From Pararhizobium mangrovi (GTDB taxonomy: Bacteria > Pseudomonadota > Alphaproteobacteria > Rhizobiales > Rhizobiaceae), in the NCBI RefSeq assembly GCF_006516965.1, contig NZ_VHLH01000037.1, positions 1 through 38,630 on the forward strand: a stretch of 38,630 nt of DNA, read 5' to 3'. Positions 7,480-17,272 of the stretch are shown here, piece after piece; position 1 is the first letter of the stretch; the number at the start of each line of letters is the position of its first letter. Made by a program: the position numbers and the translations under genes. Below the pieces are notes generated by a model, which saw only the letters and a list, made by a program, of their open reading frames with translations, was not told the DNA's origin and ran no database searches.

Positions 7480-9057
7480 CTACCAGATGAACTTGACGGC
7501 GGCGATCAGCGCCACGCCGGCGAGGATCCACAGGGCGACCTCGCCGACGCGCCGGCGCGTCGCCTGTGCCTTGGAAAGGAACTTCACCGCCTCGTTGTCG
7601 AAGCGAACGCCGTTCTTGATGATGTCCTCGACCTCGGCGGAAAGCGCGTCCATGCGCGAAAGGATCTCGGGCGCGGAATCGACGAGGCGCATCAGTGCGT
7701 GCAGCCCGTCGCGCGTGTCGTGGAGAATGCGGGCGGGCCCGAGGTTCTGGCGGATCCAGTCGCCGACGACCGGTTCGGCCGCCGCCCACATGTTGAAGCG
7801 CGGGTTGAGCGTGCGCGCCACGCCCTCGACGACGACCATCGTCTTTTGCAGCATGATGAGCTGGGGCTGCGTCTGCATGTCGAAGAGTTCGGTCACCTCG
7901 AAGAGCAGCGTCAGCAACCGCGCCATGGAGATCGTCTCGGCAGGCTGGCCGTGGATCGGCTCGCCGATCGCGCGGATCGCCTGAGCGAAGCTCGCCGTAT
8001 CGTGGTGGCGCGGCACGTAGCCCGCCTCGAAATGGACCTCCGCGACCCGGCGATAGTCGCGCATGATGAAGCCGTAGAGGATCTCGGCGAGGTAGCGCCG
8101 TTCCTTTTTTCCGAGCCGGCCGACGATGCCCATGTCGACGGCAACGATGATGCCGTCGTGGTCGACGAAGATGTTGCCCTGGTGCATGTCGGCGTGGAAG
8201 AAGCCGTCGCGCAGCGTATGGCGCAGGAAGGACTGGATCAGGGTGTCGGCGAGCTCGTTGAGGTCGAACCCGGCGCGCTTCAGCCCCTCCACGTTCGACA
8301 TCTTGATGCCGTCGATCCATTCCATGGTGACGACATCGCGTCCGGTGCGCTCCCAGTCGACCTTGGGCACGCGAAAGCCCGGATCGTCGGCCGTGTTCTC
8401 GGCAAGCTCGGAAAGGGCCGCCGCCTCAAGGCGCAGATCCATCTCGATCTTGGTCGTCTGCTCGAGCGTCTTGGTGATCTCGACGGGGCGCAACCGGCGC
8501 GCGGAGCGGACGAAGCGCTCCTGCAGATGGGCGATCAGGTAGAACGTGTCGAGGTCGTGATAGAAGCGCTTGCGGATGCCCGGCCGGATGACCTTGACCG
8601 CGACCTTGCGCTCGCCTGTTTCATCGGCGACCTGCGCGGGATGGACCTGCGCGATGGAGGCCGCGGCGATCGGCGGATCGAAGCGACGATAGAGTTCGCT
8701 TACCGGCCGACCGATCGAATCGGCGATCTGCTGCTTGGCGATGTCGATGGGGAAGGTCTCCATCTCGTCCTGCAGCATGGCGAGATCGAGCGCCATGTCC
8801 TTGCCGACGACGTCCGGACGCGTCGCCAGGAACTGGCCGAGCTTGACGTAGGATGGCCCGAGCTTCTCCACGGCACGCGCCAGGCGGTCCTTGCGGGCAC
8901 GCTTGATCGCCTTCGGCCGGGCAAGCACGACGGTGAGCCTGTGCAGCGTGCGCGCCGAGCCGCCGAGCTCTTCCACCGGCAACGCCGCCAGCACGCCCTC
9001 GCGCAGGAAGACCCAGCCGACGCGCGCGAGCCGGAAATATGCACCGGGACCGCTCAT
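7480..9057 (-). CDS. ubiB: UbiB-family atypical kinase, ubiquinone biosynthesis
   Basis: UbiB (ADCK/Coq8 family) is a membrane-anchored protein-kinase-like ATPase needed for ubiquinone biosynthesis. Visible family features in 525 residues are the KxGQ motif (YVKLGQFLATRPD, Lys72-Gln75), the Ala-rich nucleotide loop AAASIAQVH, VAVKVIRPG, the ExD motif in EMDLRLEAAALSELAEN, the catalytic-loop equivalent HADMHQGNIFV and the DFG equivalent AVDMGIVGRL. A hydrophobic C-terminal helix (ALWILAGVALIAAVKFIW) gives the usual membrane anchor. The ATG at 9057 lies 7 bp after the ubiE stop, so the two are surely co-transcribed. Confidence 0.96.
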   Translation of the reverse strand: MSGPGAYFRLARVGWVFLREGVLAALPVEELGGSARTLHRLTVVLARPKAIKRARKDRLARAVEKLGPSYVKLGQFLATRPDVVGKDMALDLAMLQDEMETFPIDIAKQQIADSIGRPVSELYRRFDPPIAAASIAQVHPAQVADETGERKVAVKVIRPGIRKRFYHDLDTFYLIAHLQERFVRSARRLRPVEITKTLEQTTKIEMDLRLEAAALSELAENTADDPGFRVPKVDWERTGRDVVTMEWIDGIKMSNVEGLKRAGFDLNELADTLIQSFLRHTLRDGFFHADMHQGNIFVDHDGIIVAVDMGIVGRLGKKERRYLAEILYGFIMRDYRRVAEVHFEAGYVPRHHDTASFAQAIRAIGEPIHGQPAETISMARLLTLLFEVTELFDMQTQPQLIMLQKTMVVVEGVARTLNPRFNMWAAAEPVVGDWIRQNLGPARILHDTRDGLHALMRLVDSAPEILSRMDALSAEVEDIIKNGVRFDNEAVKFLSKAQATRRRVGEVALWILAGVALIAAVKFIW

Positions 9058-9064
9058 TGCGTGA

Positions 9065-9841
9065 TTAAAGCTTCCAGCCGGAATGAAGTGCCGCGATGCC
9101 GCCCGAATAGTTCGTGTAGCGCACGCGCTCGAAGCCGGCCCTTTCGATCATCGAGGCGAAATCGCCCTGGCTCGGGAACTTGCGGATCGATTCCACGAGA
9201 TAGCGGTACGGTTCCTCGTCGCCGGCGACGAGACGGCCGATCCTCGGGATCGCATGGAACGACCACTGCTCGTAGGCCTGTTCGAGAAAGGGCACGTCCA
9301 CCCGGGAAAATTCCAGGCACAGGAAGCGCCCGCCACGGCGCAGCACCCGATAGGCCTCGCCGAGCGCGACTTCGATGCGCGGCACGTTGCGAATGCCGAA
9401 GGCGATCGTCACGGCATCGAAGCTTCGTGCCTCGAAGGGCAGTTCCTCCGCATTCGCCTCGACGAAGTCGATCTTGTCGGAAAGTCCGCGCTTGTCGGCG
9501 CGGCCCTGCCCTTCGGCCAGCATGGCGCCGTTGACGTCGAGAACGGTGACGTGGGCCTGCCCGCCGGAAGACTTGAGGATGCGAAAGGCGATGTCGCCCG
9601 TGCCGCCGGCAACGTCCAGCGCCCTGTATCCGCGTTTCCTCGGTGGGTTGAGCGCGGCCACCATGTTGTCCTTCCAGACACGGTGCAGACCGGCCGACAT
9701 CAAATCGTTCATCAGGTCGTAGCGGCTCGCCACGCGATCGAACACCGCATTCACGCGGCCCTGCTTTTCTCCCTCGCCGACGGTCTCGTAGCCGTAGGAG
9801 GTTTCCATTCCCTCGCCACCCGATGCGCGCTCGTTCGACAT
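9065..9841 (-). CDS. ubiE: Ubiquinone/menaquinone C-methyltransferase UbiE
   Basis: SAM-dependent C-methyltransferase that makes the 2-methoxy-6-polyprenyl-benzoquinol methylation of ubiquinone synthesis (and demethylmenaquinone to menaquinone where that exists). The 258-residue protein shows the family signature [18 protein letters not shown] (41-58), the SAM motif [12 protein letters not shown] (75-86), an acidic residue after the second strand ([11 protein letters not shown]), AFGIRNVP and the C-terminal [20 protein letters not shown] 9841 has a GGGAAAGAG ribosome binding site. It heads the minus-strand run ubiE-ubiB-coaBC and is divergent from mutM across 204 bp. Confidence 0.97.
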   Translation of the reverse strand: MSNERASGGEGMETSYGYETVGEGEKQGRVNAVFDRVASRYDLMNDLMSAGLHRVWKDNMVAALNPPRKRGYRALDVAGGTGDIAFRILKSSGGQAHVTVLDVNGAMLAEGQGRADKRGLSDKIDFVEANAEELPFEARSFDAVTIAFGIRNVPRIEVALGEAYRVLRRGGRFLCLEFSRVDVPFLEQAYEQWSFHAIPRIGRLVAGDEEPYRYLVESIRKFPSQGDFASMIERAGFERVRYTNYSGGIAALHSGWKL

Positions 9842-10045
9842 ACGGCCACTCTTTCCCGTGTTCACACGCCGACGGCGGCCGAACGTGGCGGCATCCGTGG
9901 CAAATGGCGGACGCCACGCTATGTGCAACGCGGTCGGCCCGTACCTGACCATGCGGATGTAGCGCAAAGGGCCGGCCAAGGAAACCAGCCTGCCGGCTTT
10001 GCCGGACAGGCGTTCGCCTGCGTGCGCAATGACGGAAAGCGTTCG

Positions 10046-10939
10046 ATGCCGGAACTGCCGGAAGTGGAAACGGTACGCCGCGGCCTCGCGCCGGTGATGG
10101 AGGCCGCCAGGCTCGTCGCCGTGGAGCAGCGGCGTGCGGATCTTCGCTTTCCCTTCCCCACCGGATTTTCCGAACGACTGACCGGAAAGCGCGTGACCGG
10201 GCTCGGAAGAAGGGCAAAGTATCTCCTCTTCGATCTCGAGGACGATACCGTGCTGATCGCCCATCTCGGCATGTCCGGTTCCTTCCGTATCGAAACGCCC
10301 GCGGACGGCGACGGCGTGCCTGGCGACTTCCATCGTGCCCGCTCGCGCGATCCCCGCCACGACCACGTCGTCCTCGAACTCGAGCGCGAGGACGGGCCGG
10401 CGCGCGTCGTCTACAACGACCCGCGTCGCTTCGGCTTCATGGCGATCGGCGAGCGTGCGACGCTTGCCGCGCACCCGTTCTTCGCCGGCCTCGGGCCGGA
10501 GCCGAACGGCAACGCCTTCGACGCCTTCCATCTCGCCGGGCGGATGGCGGGCAGGAACGCCCCCCTCAAGGCCGCGCTTCTCGATCAGCGCATCGTCGCC
10601 GGCCTCGGCAACATCTATGTCTGCGAAGCGCTGTGGCGCGCCCGTCTTTCGCCGCGCCGCAAGGCGGGCTCGCTCGTCCGGCGCGACGGCCGGCCGACGC
10701 CGCGCCTCGTCGATCTGACGGCCTGCGTGCGCCTCGTCATAGACGAGGCGATCGCCGCCGGCGGCTCGACGCTTCGCGACCATATGCGCGCCGACGGAAC
10801 GCTCGGCTACTTCCAGCATTCCTTCGCCGTCTACGACCGCGCGGGCGAACCTTGCCGGCGGGCGGGATGCCGAGATACCGTCCGGCGCATCGTGCAGGCC
10901 GGCCGGTCGACCTTCTACTGCCCGACCTGCCAGCGATGA
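10046..10939 (+). CDS. mutM: Formamidopyrimidine-DNA glycosylase (Fpg)
   Basis: Bifunctional DNA glycosylase/AP lyase that removes 8-oxoguanine and formamidopyrimidines in base excision repair. The start [14 protein letters not shown] gives the catalytic Pro2 and Glu3 after removal of Met. [41 protein letters not shown] (helix-two-turn-helix) and a C-terminal zinc finger CRRAGC..(16)..CPTC complete the family pattern in 297 residues. GGAAAG sits about 7 nt before the ATG. It is followed after 49 bp by an enoyl-CoA hydratase on the same strand. Confidence 0.97.
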   Translation: MPELPEVETVRRGLAPVMEAARLVAVEQRRADLRFPFPTGFSERLTGKRVTGLGRRAKYLLFDLEDDTVLIAHLGMSGSFRIETPADGDGVPGDFHRARSRDPRHDHVVLELEREDGPARVVYNDPRRFGFMAIGERATLAAHPFFAGLGPEPNGNAFDAFHLAGRMAGRNAPLKAALLDQRIVAGLGNIYVCEALWRARLSPRRKAGSLVRRDGRPTPRLVDLTACVRLVIDEAIAAGGSTLRDHMRADGTLGYFQHSFAVYDRAGEPCRRAGCRDTVRRIVQAGRSTFYCPTCQR

Positions 10940-10988
10940 ACGAAGCCGGACCCCGCGGGCGGGTCCCTTTTGTGGAGAATGCGAGACG

Positions 10989-11762
10989 ATGGCCTACGAA
11001 ACGCTGAAGGTCGAAACGCGCGGACGGGTCGGGCTCGTCACCCTCGACCGCCCGGAGGCGATGAACGCGCTCAACCGGACCGTCATGCACGAACTGACCG
11101 CCGCACTCGCAGCGTTCGACGAGGATGCCAAGATCGGTGCCGTCGTTCTGACCGGTTCGCAGAAGGCGTTCGCCGCCGGGGCAGACGTCAAGGAGATGCG
11201 CGACCTCGAATTCGTCGACGTCGTGCTTGCCGACTACATCGCCGGCTGGCAGCAGATCGCCGCCACGCGCAAGCCGCTCGTGGCCGCCGTCGCCGGCTAC
11301 GCGCTCGGCGGAGGTTGCGAGGTGGCGATGATGTGCGACTTCATCATCGCCGCCGAAAACGCCAGGTTCGGCCAGCCGGAGATCACGCTCGGCATCATGC
11401 CGGGCATGGGCGGCACGCAGCGCCTGATCCGCGCCGTTGGCAAGGCGAAGGCGATGGACCTGTGCCTGACCGGCCGGATGATGGACGCCGAGGAGGCCGA
11501 GCGCTCGGGCCTCGTCGCGCGGATCGTCGGCGCGGACGACCTGATCGAGGAAGCCGTGAAGGCAGCCGGGCGCATCGCCGAACAGTCGATGCCGGCCACG
11601 CTTCTCGCCAAGGAGGCCGTCAACCGCGCGTTCGAAGTCTCGCTCGAAGAAGGCCTGCTTTTCGAGCGGCGCGCTTTCCAGTCGCTGTTTGCGACCGAAG
11701 ACCAGAAGGAAGGCATGGCCGCTTTCGCCGAAAAGCGCGAGGCGCAGTTCAAGCATCGCTGA
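10989..11762 (+). CDS. Enoyl-CoA hydratase (crotonase)
   Basis: A 257-residue crotonase-fold protein expected to hydrate trans-2-enoyl-CoA in beta-oxidation. The CoA-binding/oxyanion segments [12 protein letters not shown] (59-70) and [13 protein letters not shown] (105-117) and the segment [20 protein letters not shown] (127-146) match mitochondrial short-chain enoyl-CoA hydratase closely. Both catalytic glutamates (Glu111 and Glu131) are present. This makes it a true hydratase rather than an isomerase with one Glu. It lies between mutM and rpsT, a neighbourhood I recall as usual for rhizobia, and a hairpin about 30 bp after the stop may end the transcript. Confidence 0.93.
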   Translation: MAYETLKVETRGRVGLVTLDRPEAMNALNRTVMHELTAALAAFDEDAKIGAVVLTGSQKAFAAGADVKEMRDLEFVDVVLADYIAGWQQIAATRKPLVAAVAGYALGGGCEVAMMCDFIIAAENARFGQPEITLGIMPGMGGTQRLIRAVGKAKAMDLCLTGRMMDAEEAERSGLVARIVGADDLIEEAVKAAGRIAEQSMPATLLAKEAVNRAFEVSLEEGLLFERRAFQSLFATEDQKEGMAAFAEKREAQFKHR

Positions 11763-11791
11763 TTCAGGCATTGCTGTTCAGGCGTTGCAAA

Positions 11792-11840
11792 AGGGGCGCT
11801 CGCGCCCTTCCGCATCGCGTTACGGGCCGTCGAACGGCCC
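11792..11840 (+). terminator. Tandem hairpins after the enoyl-CoA hydratase
   Basis: A short GC-rich hairpin (GGGCG-CTCG-CGCCC, about 11793-11807) is followed by TTCC. A second perfect hairpin GGGCCGT (11824-11830) / ACGGCCC (11834-11840) has a 3-nt loop. They lie between the hydratase stop and the rpsT promoter. No clear U-tract follows, so the call rests on position and stem quality. Confidence 0.4.
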
Positions 11841-11880
11841 GAACGGGCATGATTTCATGCTCTTCGCGTCGGCCGCGGCG

Positions 11881-11909
11881 TTGACGGACGCACGCTTTCG
11901 GTCTATACG
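11881..11909 (+). promoter_or_regulatory. Sigma-70-like promoter of rpsT
   Basis: TTGACG (11881-11886) and TATACG (11904-11909, preceded by C) are 17 bp apart, matching the alphaproteobacterial housekeeping pattern. The start site would lie near 11916, giving an rpsT leader of about 115 nt, long enough for translational autocontrol by S20 as known in E. coli; that control is only inferred here. Confidence 0.65.
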
Positions 11910-12030
11910 CCGCCCACGTTTTCCGGTGGCCGCGTGCCGCCGCTTTTCAAGTTATGCTCGCCCGTCGAACGTGGCTCCTTTCCGGACCCGTGGAGCACGT
12001 GGCGGCGGTTCGTCTTAGAGGACTAGCGTT

Positions 12031-12297
12031 ATGGCCAATACAACTTCCGCGAAAAAGGCGACGCGCAAGATCGCACGCCGCACGGCGATGCACCGCTCGC
12101 GCCGCTCGCGCGTTCGCACCTTCGTGCGCCAGGTCGAGGAAGCGATCGCCAGCGGCGACAAGACGGCCGCCGAGGCCGCCTTCAAGCAGGCCCAGCCCGA
12201 ATTGATGCGGGCCGCTTCCAAGGGCGTCATGCACGACAACACCGCCTCGCGGAAGGTCTCGCGCCTCGCCCGCCGGGTGCAGGCGATCTCCGCCTAA
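12031..12297 (+). CDS. rpsT: 30S ribosomal protein S20
   Basis: Small basic primary 16S rRNA-binding protein of the 30S subunit. The 88 residues begin [18 protein letters not shown] and carry the helical [15 protein letters not shown] and [20 protein letters not shown] segments of S20. A GAGGA ribosome binding site lies 8 nt before ATG 12031. It has its own promoter and a terminator hairpin, and sits upstream of dnaA as in other Hyphomicrobiales. Confidence 0.98.
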   Translation: MANTTSAKKATRKIARRTAMHRSRRSRVRTFVRQVEEAIASGDKTAAEAAFKQAQPELMRAASKGVMHDNTASRKVSRLARRVQAISA

Positions 12298-12323
12298 CGA
12301 CCCTTCCGATCCGTTCCGTATGC

Positions 12324-12350
12324 AAGGGCCTGGCCGCGCGCCGGGCCTTT
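12324..12350 (+). terminator. Terminator hairpin after rpsT
   Basis: AAGGGCCTGG (12324-12333) pairs with CCGGGCCTTT (12341-12350) across a 7-nt loop, a 10-bp stem with two G-U pairs, 27 bp after the rpsT stop. The 3' arm ends in TTT but no longer U-tract follows. Confidence 0.6.
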
Positions 12351-13054
12351 CGGATTCATGCTCGGGACCGGATGACCCGTAAGGTGCCGGATTCCTTACG
12401 TTTCAGGAAGATGACAGAATTAGACGTTATATTTCAGTAGTTTAGAGTAGGTGGCCTCCGCGCTGCCACAATCGCCAGCCGTGTGGAACGCCACCGGCGA
12501 GTCAAGCGATTTTTTATTTTTCCGCGGATCGGCGGAGCCATCGCGGCGACCGTTTTGGAAAACCGCTGGAATCAAAGGCGCTTGTCCCGACCGGAACGAA
12601 CGCGCCCTCCCGCTTCATCCTTCGGCAAGGCCGCCAACCGTTAAAATTCGCCTAATGATGCGCTTGATCTCTTCAGGTCCTGCTGCCTAAATGCCGCTCG
12701 GAAAGACGAGGGAAACATCTTCCGAACGAGGGGATGTCTGCCGCAGCGCGTTCGTCGAGAACGGGGCGACACCCTTCGGATTTCCGGGGGCACGGCATTC
12801 CATACTGCGTGCATTAAAAACAACTTTCGGTTGCATCCGTGATCGCCCGGTCACGGTACGGGGAGCCTTTTGCCTATGGAAGGGACATAACGGAAGCGGG
12901 AGGGCCCAAACGCCGGACGGCGCTCGGTCCATCCCGCCGGAAGACGGTGCGAGCACACCGGGAAGCGGCGCCGGTCGGGCGTACGTATTCAGGGGTAGGT
13001 GCCGAAGGGCGCCTCGGCGACAAGACGATCGTAAAAACAAGGGAAGCGGCGAAC
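12351..13054 (+). promoter_or_regulatory. Long rpsT-dnaA intergenic region (dnaA leader)
   Basis: About 700 bp without a supported gene. Two AT-rich patches stand out in GC-rich surroundings (12405-12452 and 12508-12524, the latter mostly T and A). A weak promoter candidate is TTGATC (12664-12669), 17 bp, CTAAAT (12687-12692). I looked on both strands for DnaA boxes close to TTATCCACA and found none, so this is not an obvious replication origin. The dnaA frame is open upstream to 12839, but codons 12839-13054 show no DnaA similarity and are treated as leader. Confidence 0.4.
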
Positions 13055-14668
13055 ATGCATACGAGCACGGCGACGGCGATGGCTTCAGGGGTAACGGGAA
13101 ACTCCGGGCCGGGTGGGGAGCACTCCGTGTCGAAAACCTCGGCCGTCACCGGAACGGGCGACGCGTCGACGGGTGACCAGGCCAAGGACGGTGCTGCGAG
13201 GGGCGAGGGTACCGGCCGATCGCATGGCTACGAGGAACTCTTCGAACGCGTACGCCGCCGCCTCCAGGCACAGGTCGGCCCGGAAATCTTCGCGAGCTGG
13301 TTCGGTCGCCTGAAGCTGCATTCCATCTCGAAGAGCGTCGTGCGCCTCTCGGTGCCGACCACCTTCCTGAAATCATGGATCCACAATCGCTATCTCGATC
13401 TGATCACCGGTCTCTTTCAGGCGGAAAACCCGGATATCCTGCGCGTGGAGATCGTCGTGCGTTCGGCGACGCGCGGCAGCCAGACGATCGCTCCCGCCGA
13501 AGCCGGCGCCCAGGCGGGGCGCACCGGCGTCCAGACGCCGGCCAACGATGCGCCGCAGCGCATGCCGAGGGTCGCGCTTGCATCGGCCGAGGCCGGCCGG
13601 GCGCGTCCCGCCGCGGGCACGAACCCCGTCATGGGCTCGCCGCTCGATCCGCGCTATTCCTTCGAGACCTTCGTCGAGGGTTCGTCGAACCGCGTCGCGC
13701 TCGCCGCCGCCAGAACCATCGCCGAGGCCGGCGCCGGCGCCGTACGCTTCAATCCGCTCTTCATCCATTCGCGCGTCGGGCTCGGCAAGACGCACGTCCT
13801 GCAGGCGATCGCCGCCGCTGCGATCGCAAGCGAGCGTGCGCCGCGCGTGGTCTACCTGACGGCTGAATACTTCATGTGGCGCTTCGCCACCGCGATCCGC
13901 GACAACAACGCGTTGTCGTTCAAGGAATCGCTGCGCAACATCGACCTGCTCGTCATCGACGACATGCAGTTCCTGCAGGGCAAGTCGATCCAGAACGAGT
14001 TCTGCCACCTCCTGAACAGCCTGCTCGATTCGGCCAAGCAGGTGGTCGTCGCCGCCGATCGTGCTCCGTGGGAGCTGGAATCGCTGGATCCGCGCGTGCG
14101 TTCGCGCCTGCAGGGCGGCGTCGCGATCGAGATGGAGGGGCCGGACTACGCCATGCGCCTCGATATCCTGAAGCGCCGGCTCGCCGCCGCGCAGGCCGAG
14201 GATCCAGGCCTCGTCATCTCCGACGAGATCCTCGACCACGTCGCGCGGCACGTGACGGCGAGCGGGCGGGAGATCGAGGGTGCCTTCAATCAGCTCCTCT
14301 TCCGCCGTTCCTTCGACGAGCTGACGATCGAGCGCATCGACGAGTTCCTCGGCCATCTCGTCAAGGCGGGCGAGCCCAAGCGCGTGCGCATCGAGGACAT
14401 CCAGCGCGTCGTCTCGCGGCACTACAACGTCTCGCGCCAGGAACTGACCTCGAACCGGCGTACCCGGGTCATCGTCAAGCCGCGCCAGATCGCCATGTAT
14501 CTGTCGAAGACGCTGACGCCGCGTTCCTTCCCGGAAATCGGACGCCGCTTCGGCGGCCGCGACCATACGACGGTGCTGCACGCGGTGCGCAAGATCGAGG
14601 GCCTCATCGGCGAGGACACGAAGCTCGCCCACGAGCTCGAGCTCCTGAAGCGGCTGATCAACGAATAG
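13055..14668 (+). CDS. dnaA: Chromosomal replication initiator DnaA
   Basis: AAA+ ATPase that binds oriC and loads the replicative helicase. I chose ATG 13055 ([12 protein letters not shown]), which has an AAGGGAAG ribosome binding site; the frame also runs upstream to 12839. This gives 537 residues. The first 75 or so are Gly/Thr/Ser-rich and probably disordered. Domain I follows ([31 protein letters not shown]), then a linker, and AAA+ domain III with P-loop [14 protein letters not shown], Walker [15 protein letters not shown] and arginine-finger segment [11 protein letters not shown]. The domain IV DNA-binding signature is [12 protein letters not shown], with [14 protein letters not shown] before it. 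The family is usually about 450-510 residues, so the N-terminal tail makes this one long. Confidence 0.96.
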   Translation: MHTSTATAMASGVTGNSGPGGEHSVSKTSAVTGTGDASTGDQAKDGAARGEGTGRSHGYEELFERVRRRLQAQVGPEIFASWFGRLKLHSISKSVVRLSVPTTFLKSWIHNRYLDLITGLFQAENPDILRVEIVVRSATRGSQTIAPAEAGAQAGRTGVQTPANDAPQRMPRVALASAEAGRARPAAGTNPVMGSPLDPRYSFETFVEGSSNRVALAAARTIAEAGAGAVRFNPLFIHSRVGLGKTHVLQAIAAAAIASERAPRVVYLTAEYFMWRFATAIRDNNALSFKESLRNIDLLVIDDMQFLQGKSIQNEFCHLLNSLLDSAKQVVVAADRAPWELESLDPRVRSRLQGGVAIEMEGPDYAMRLDILKRRLAAAQAEDPGLVISDEILDHVARHVTASGREIEGAFNQLLFRRSFDELTIERIDEFLGHLVKAGEPKRVRIEDIQRVVSRHYNVSRQELTSNRRTRVIVKPRQIAMYLSKTLTPRSFPEIGRRFGGRDHTTVLHAVRKIEGLIGEDTKLAHELELLKRLINE

Positions 14669-14910
14669 GCGACGGCGGACGAACGTCACCGATCGCGACG
14701 GATACGGTATCGGATGATCGGGTGGTGGTAGCCACTCGATCCGTTCGTCCGTTTTCCTTGGTCGGAACCCCCGCGCACCCTTGCTTTCGGGCCGGCTGAT
14801 CTGCCAATCTGAGCGCCCTGCTTCGAACCGTGACCGCGGTGCCCGAAGTCCAGAAAACCTCGATCGCGACACTGCCCCCGGCACGCGGTCCCAAACGGTT
14901 CGAAACGATC

Positions 14911-16029
14911 ATGCGCGTCACCCTCGAACGATCCAATCTGTTGAAGTCGCTGAACCACGTCCACCGGGTCGTGGAGCGGCGCAACACCATTCCGATCCTG
15001 TCGAACGTCCTGCTTCGCGCCGGCGACGGGCGGCTTCAACTGAAGGCGACCGATCTCGACCTCGAGATCACCGAGGCGACGCCGGCCGAAATCGGCCAGG
15101 CGGGCGCGACGACGGTTCCGGCGCACCTCCTCTACGACATCGTGCGCAAGCTTCCCGACGGGTCCGAGGTCGAGCTTTCGACGAACGGCGAGAACACGGC
15201 CATGTCGGTGTCCTCGGGCCGGTCGAAATTCTCGCTGCAATGCCTGCCGGAAACGGATTTCCCGGACCTGACGGCGGGCACCTTCTCGCACGGCTTCGAT
15301 CTGCCGGCGCCGCAGCTCAAGATGCTGATCGACCGCACGCAGTTCGCGATCTCCACGGAAGAGACGCGCTATTACCTGAACGGCATCTACCTCCACACCA
15401 TCGAGGGCGAGGGAACGCTTTCCCTGCGCGCCGTCGCGACGGACGGCCACCGGCTCGCGCGCGCCGAGGTCGAGGCGCCGATGGGCTCGGAAGGCATGCC
15501 CGGCATCATCATCCCGCGAAAGACGGTCGGCGAGGTCCAGAAGCTCGTCGACAATCCGGAGCTGACGGTGCGCGTCGAGATTTCCGACGCCAAGATCCGC
15601 CTTTCGCTCGGCGACATCGTCATGACCTCGAAGCTCATCGACGGGACCTTCCCCGACTACCAGCGCGTCATTCCGGCCGGCAACGACAAGCAGATGACGA
15701 TCGACTGCGCGGAGTTCGCGCGTGCCGTCGACCGCGTATCGACGATCTCGTCCGAACGCGGGCGTGCGGTGAAGCTTTCGATCGCCGACGGGCAGCTCAC
15801 GCTCACCGTCCACAATCCCGATTCCGGCAGCGCGGTCGAGGAACTGCACGTCGGCTACGAGGCCGATCCGCTCGATATCGGCTTCAACGCGCGGTATTTG
15901 CTGGACATCACCAACCAGCTCGCCGGCTCGCAGGCCGTCTTCATGCTGGCCGATCCGGGCTCGCCGACGCTCATCCACGACATGGCCGGCGATGCCGCGC
16001 TCTACGTGCTGATGCCGATGCGCGTGTGA
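14911..16029 (+). CDS. dnaN: DNA polymerase III beta subunit (sliding clamp)
   Basis: Ring-shaped processivity clamp for DNA polymerase III and mismatch-repair partners. ATG 14911 starts MRVTLERSNLLKSLNHVHRV, the usual family start. Upstream in-frame codons to 14830 lack similarity. The 372-residue length is exactly typical, with three repeated clamp domains (RRNTIPILSNVLL, LKATDLDLEI, CLPETDFPDL, ATDGHRLARA, DGTFPDYQRVIP) and the C-terminal YVLMPMRV, which closes the hydrophobic groove. It lies 242 bp after dnaA and 50 bp before recF, so dnaN-recF probably form a unit. No good ribosome binding site is visible at the chosen start. Confidence 0.97.
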   Translation: MRVTLERSNLLKSLNHVHRVVERRNTIPILSNVLLRAGDGRLQLKATDLDLEITEATPAEIGQAGATTVPAHLLYDIVRKLPDGSEVELSTNGENTAMSVSSGRSKFSLQCLPETDFPDLTAGTFSHGFDLPAPQLKMLIDRTQFAISTEETRYYLNGIYLHTIEGEGTLSLRAVATDGHRLARAEVEAPMGSEGMPGIIIPRKTVGEVQKLVDNPELTVRVEISDAKIRLSLGDIVMTSKLIDGTFPDYQRVIPAGNDKQMTIDCAEFARAVDRVSTISSERGRAVKLSIADGQLTLTVHNPDSGSAVEELHVGYEADPLDIGFNARYLLDITNQLAGSQAVFMLADPGSPTLIHDMAGDAALYVLMPMRV

Positions 16030-16079
16030 GCGTGCTCAACCCGCGCTGTACCGTTCCAGGCGGCTGAACCGGGCCCGCG

Positions 16080-17198
16080 ATGCACGTTCATCTCGAAAGG
16101 CTGCGGCTCACCGACTTTCGCAACTACGCCTCGCTCGCCGTCGATCTCGGGCCGGGCCATGTCGTGCTCACCGGCGAGAACGGCGCCGGCAAGACCAATC
16201 TCATGGAGGCGGTCTCCTTCCTGTCCCCCGGACGCGGCCTGCGCCGAGCGACCTACGGCGAAGTGGTACGCCGCGAGGCGCCACGCGGCTTTTCCGTCTT
16301 CACCAACCTTCAGGGCATGGCCGGTCCGGCCGATGTCGGTACCGGGGCCGGTGGGCCCGAGGAAAGCGGCGCACGGCGCCTTCGCATCAACGGCGCACCG
16401 GCCTCGTCGGCCGAAAGCCTGCTCGAGCATTTGCGCGTATTGTGGCTGACGCCGGCGATGGACGGGCTCTTCACCGGCCCGCGTAGCGAGCGCCGGCGCT
16501 TCGTCGACCGGCTGACGCTTTCGATCGATCCGGCCCACGGCAAGCGCGCGCTCGACTACGAGCGCGCCATGCGCAGCCGCAATCGCCTGCTCGCCGAAGG
16601 CCGGACGGACCCCGTCTGGCTCGACGGGCTGGAAGCGCAGCTTGCCGAACTCGGCGTCGCGATCGCGCTTGCCCGGCGCGAACTCGTCGCCCTGCTTGCA
16701 CGAATGATCGAACGCGGGCAGGCCGACGGCCCGTTTCCGCAGGCGGGCTTCGCGCTTGCCGGCTTTGCCGAGGAGGACGAGGCGGCCGTCGATCTCGAAG
16801 AGCGCCTGCTTGCCGATCTGCGCACGGGCCGCATGCGCGACGCGGCGGCCGGGCGAACGCTTTCGGGTCCGCATCGAAGCGACCTCCTCATCCGCCACAA
16901 GGCCAAGGACATGGAGGCGGCGCGTTCCTCGACCGGCGAGCAGAAGGCGCTTCTCATCGGCCTCGTGATGGCCCACGCGCGCCTCGTCGCCGAGATGACG
17001 GGCCATCCGCCCGTCCTGCTTCTCGACGAGGTCGCCGCCCATCTCGACGCCGGCCGGCGCGCCGCGCTCTTCGACCTGATCGACGCGCTCGGCGGCCAGG
17101 CCTTCATGACTGGCACCGATGCGGCGATGTTCGAGGCGCTCGGCACGCGCGCCGGCTTCTTCACCGTCGCAAACGGCGCGGTGGAACGCACCGCGTGA
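16080..17198 (+). CDS. recF: DNA replication and repair protein RecF
   Basis: SMC-like ATPase that with RecO and RecR loads RecA at single-strand gaps. The 372-residue protein has LTDFRNYASL near the N-terminus, Walker A GENGAGKTN (32-40), the conserved LMEAVSFLSPGRGLR, the ABC-type signature STGEQKALLIGLVMAHA and Walker B PVLLLDEVAAHLDAGRR. The order dnaA-dnaN-recF is preserved. It ends 74 bp before the moeB-like gene. Confidence 0.96.
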   Translation: MHVHLERLRLTDFRNYASLAVDLGPGHVVLTGENGAGKTNLMEAVSFLSPGRGLRRATYGEVVRREAPRGFSVFTNLQGMAGPADVGTGAGGPEESGARRLRINGAPASSAESLLEHLRVLWLTPAMDGLFTGPRSERRRFVDRLTLSIDPAHGKRALDYERAMRSRNRLLAEGRTDPVWLDGLEAQLAELGVAIALARRELVALLARMIERGQADGPFPQAGFALAGFAEEDEAAVDLEERLLADLRTGRMRDAAAGRTLSGPHRSDLLIRHKAKDMEAARSSTGEQKALLIGLVMAHARLVAEMTGHPPVLLLDEVAAHLDAGRRAALFDLIDALGGQAFMTGTDAAMFEALGTRAGFFTVANGAVERTA

Positions 17199-17272
17199 GC
17201 GCTCGGCGCGTCGTCATCGATCGAAGATCGCGCCCGCTTCCGTATAAGCCTGAAAGGCTCTAGATCCCGACC

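Noticed and set aside
6037-9534. Very long plus-strand frame of over 1100 codons opposite coaBC, ubiB and ubiE
   Set aside because: It is a shadow of three well-recognised genes in GC-rich DNA; its composition (Arg, His, Asp-rich) and lack of motifs fit antisense noise.
12451-12690. Possible 79-residue gene in the rpsT-dnaA gap
   Set aside because: No ribosome binding site, no recognisable similarity, and it spans the AT-rich patches.
12351-14910. Replication origin next to dnaA
   Set aside because: No DnaA boxes close to TTATCCACA found on either strand in the rpsT-dnaA or dnaA-dnaN gaps; in many alphaproteobacteria the origin is not at dnaA.
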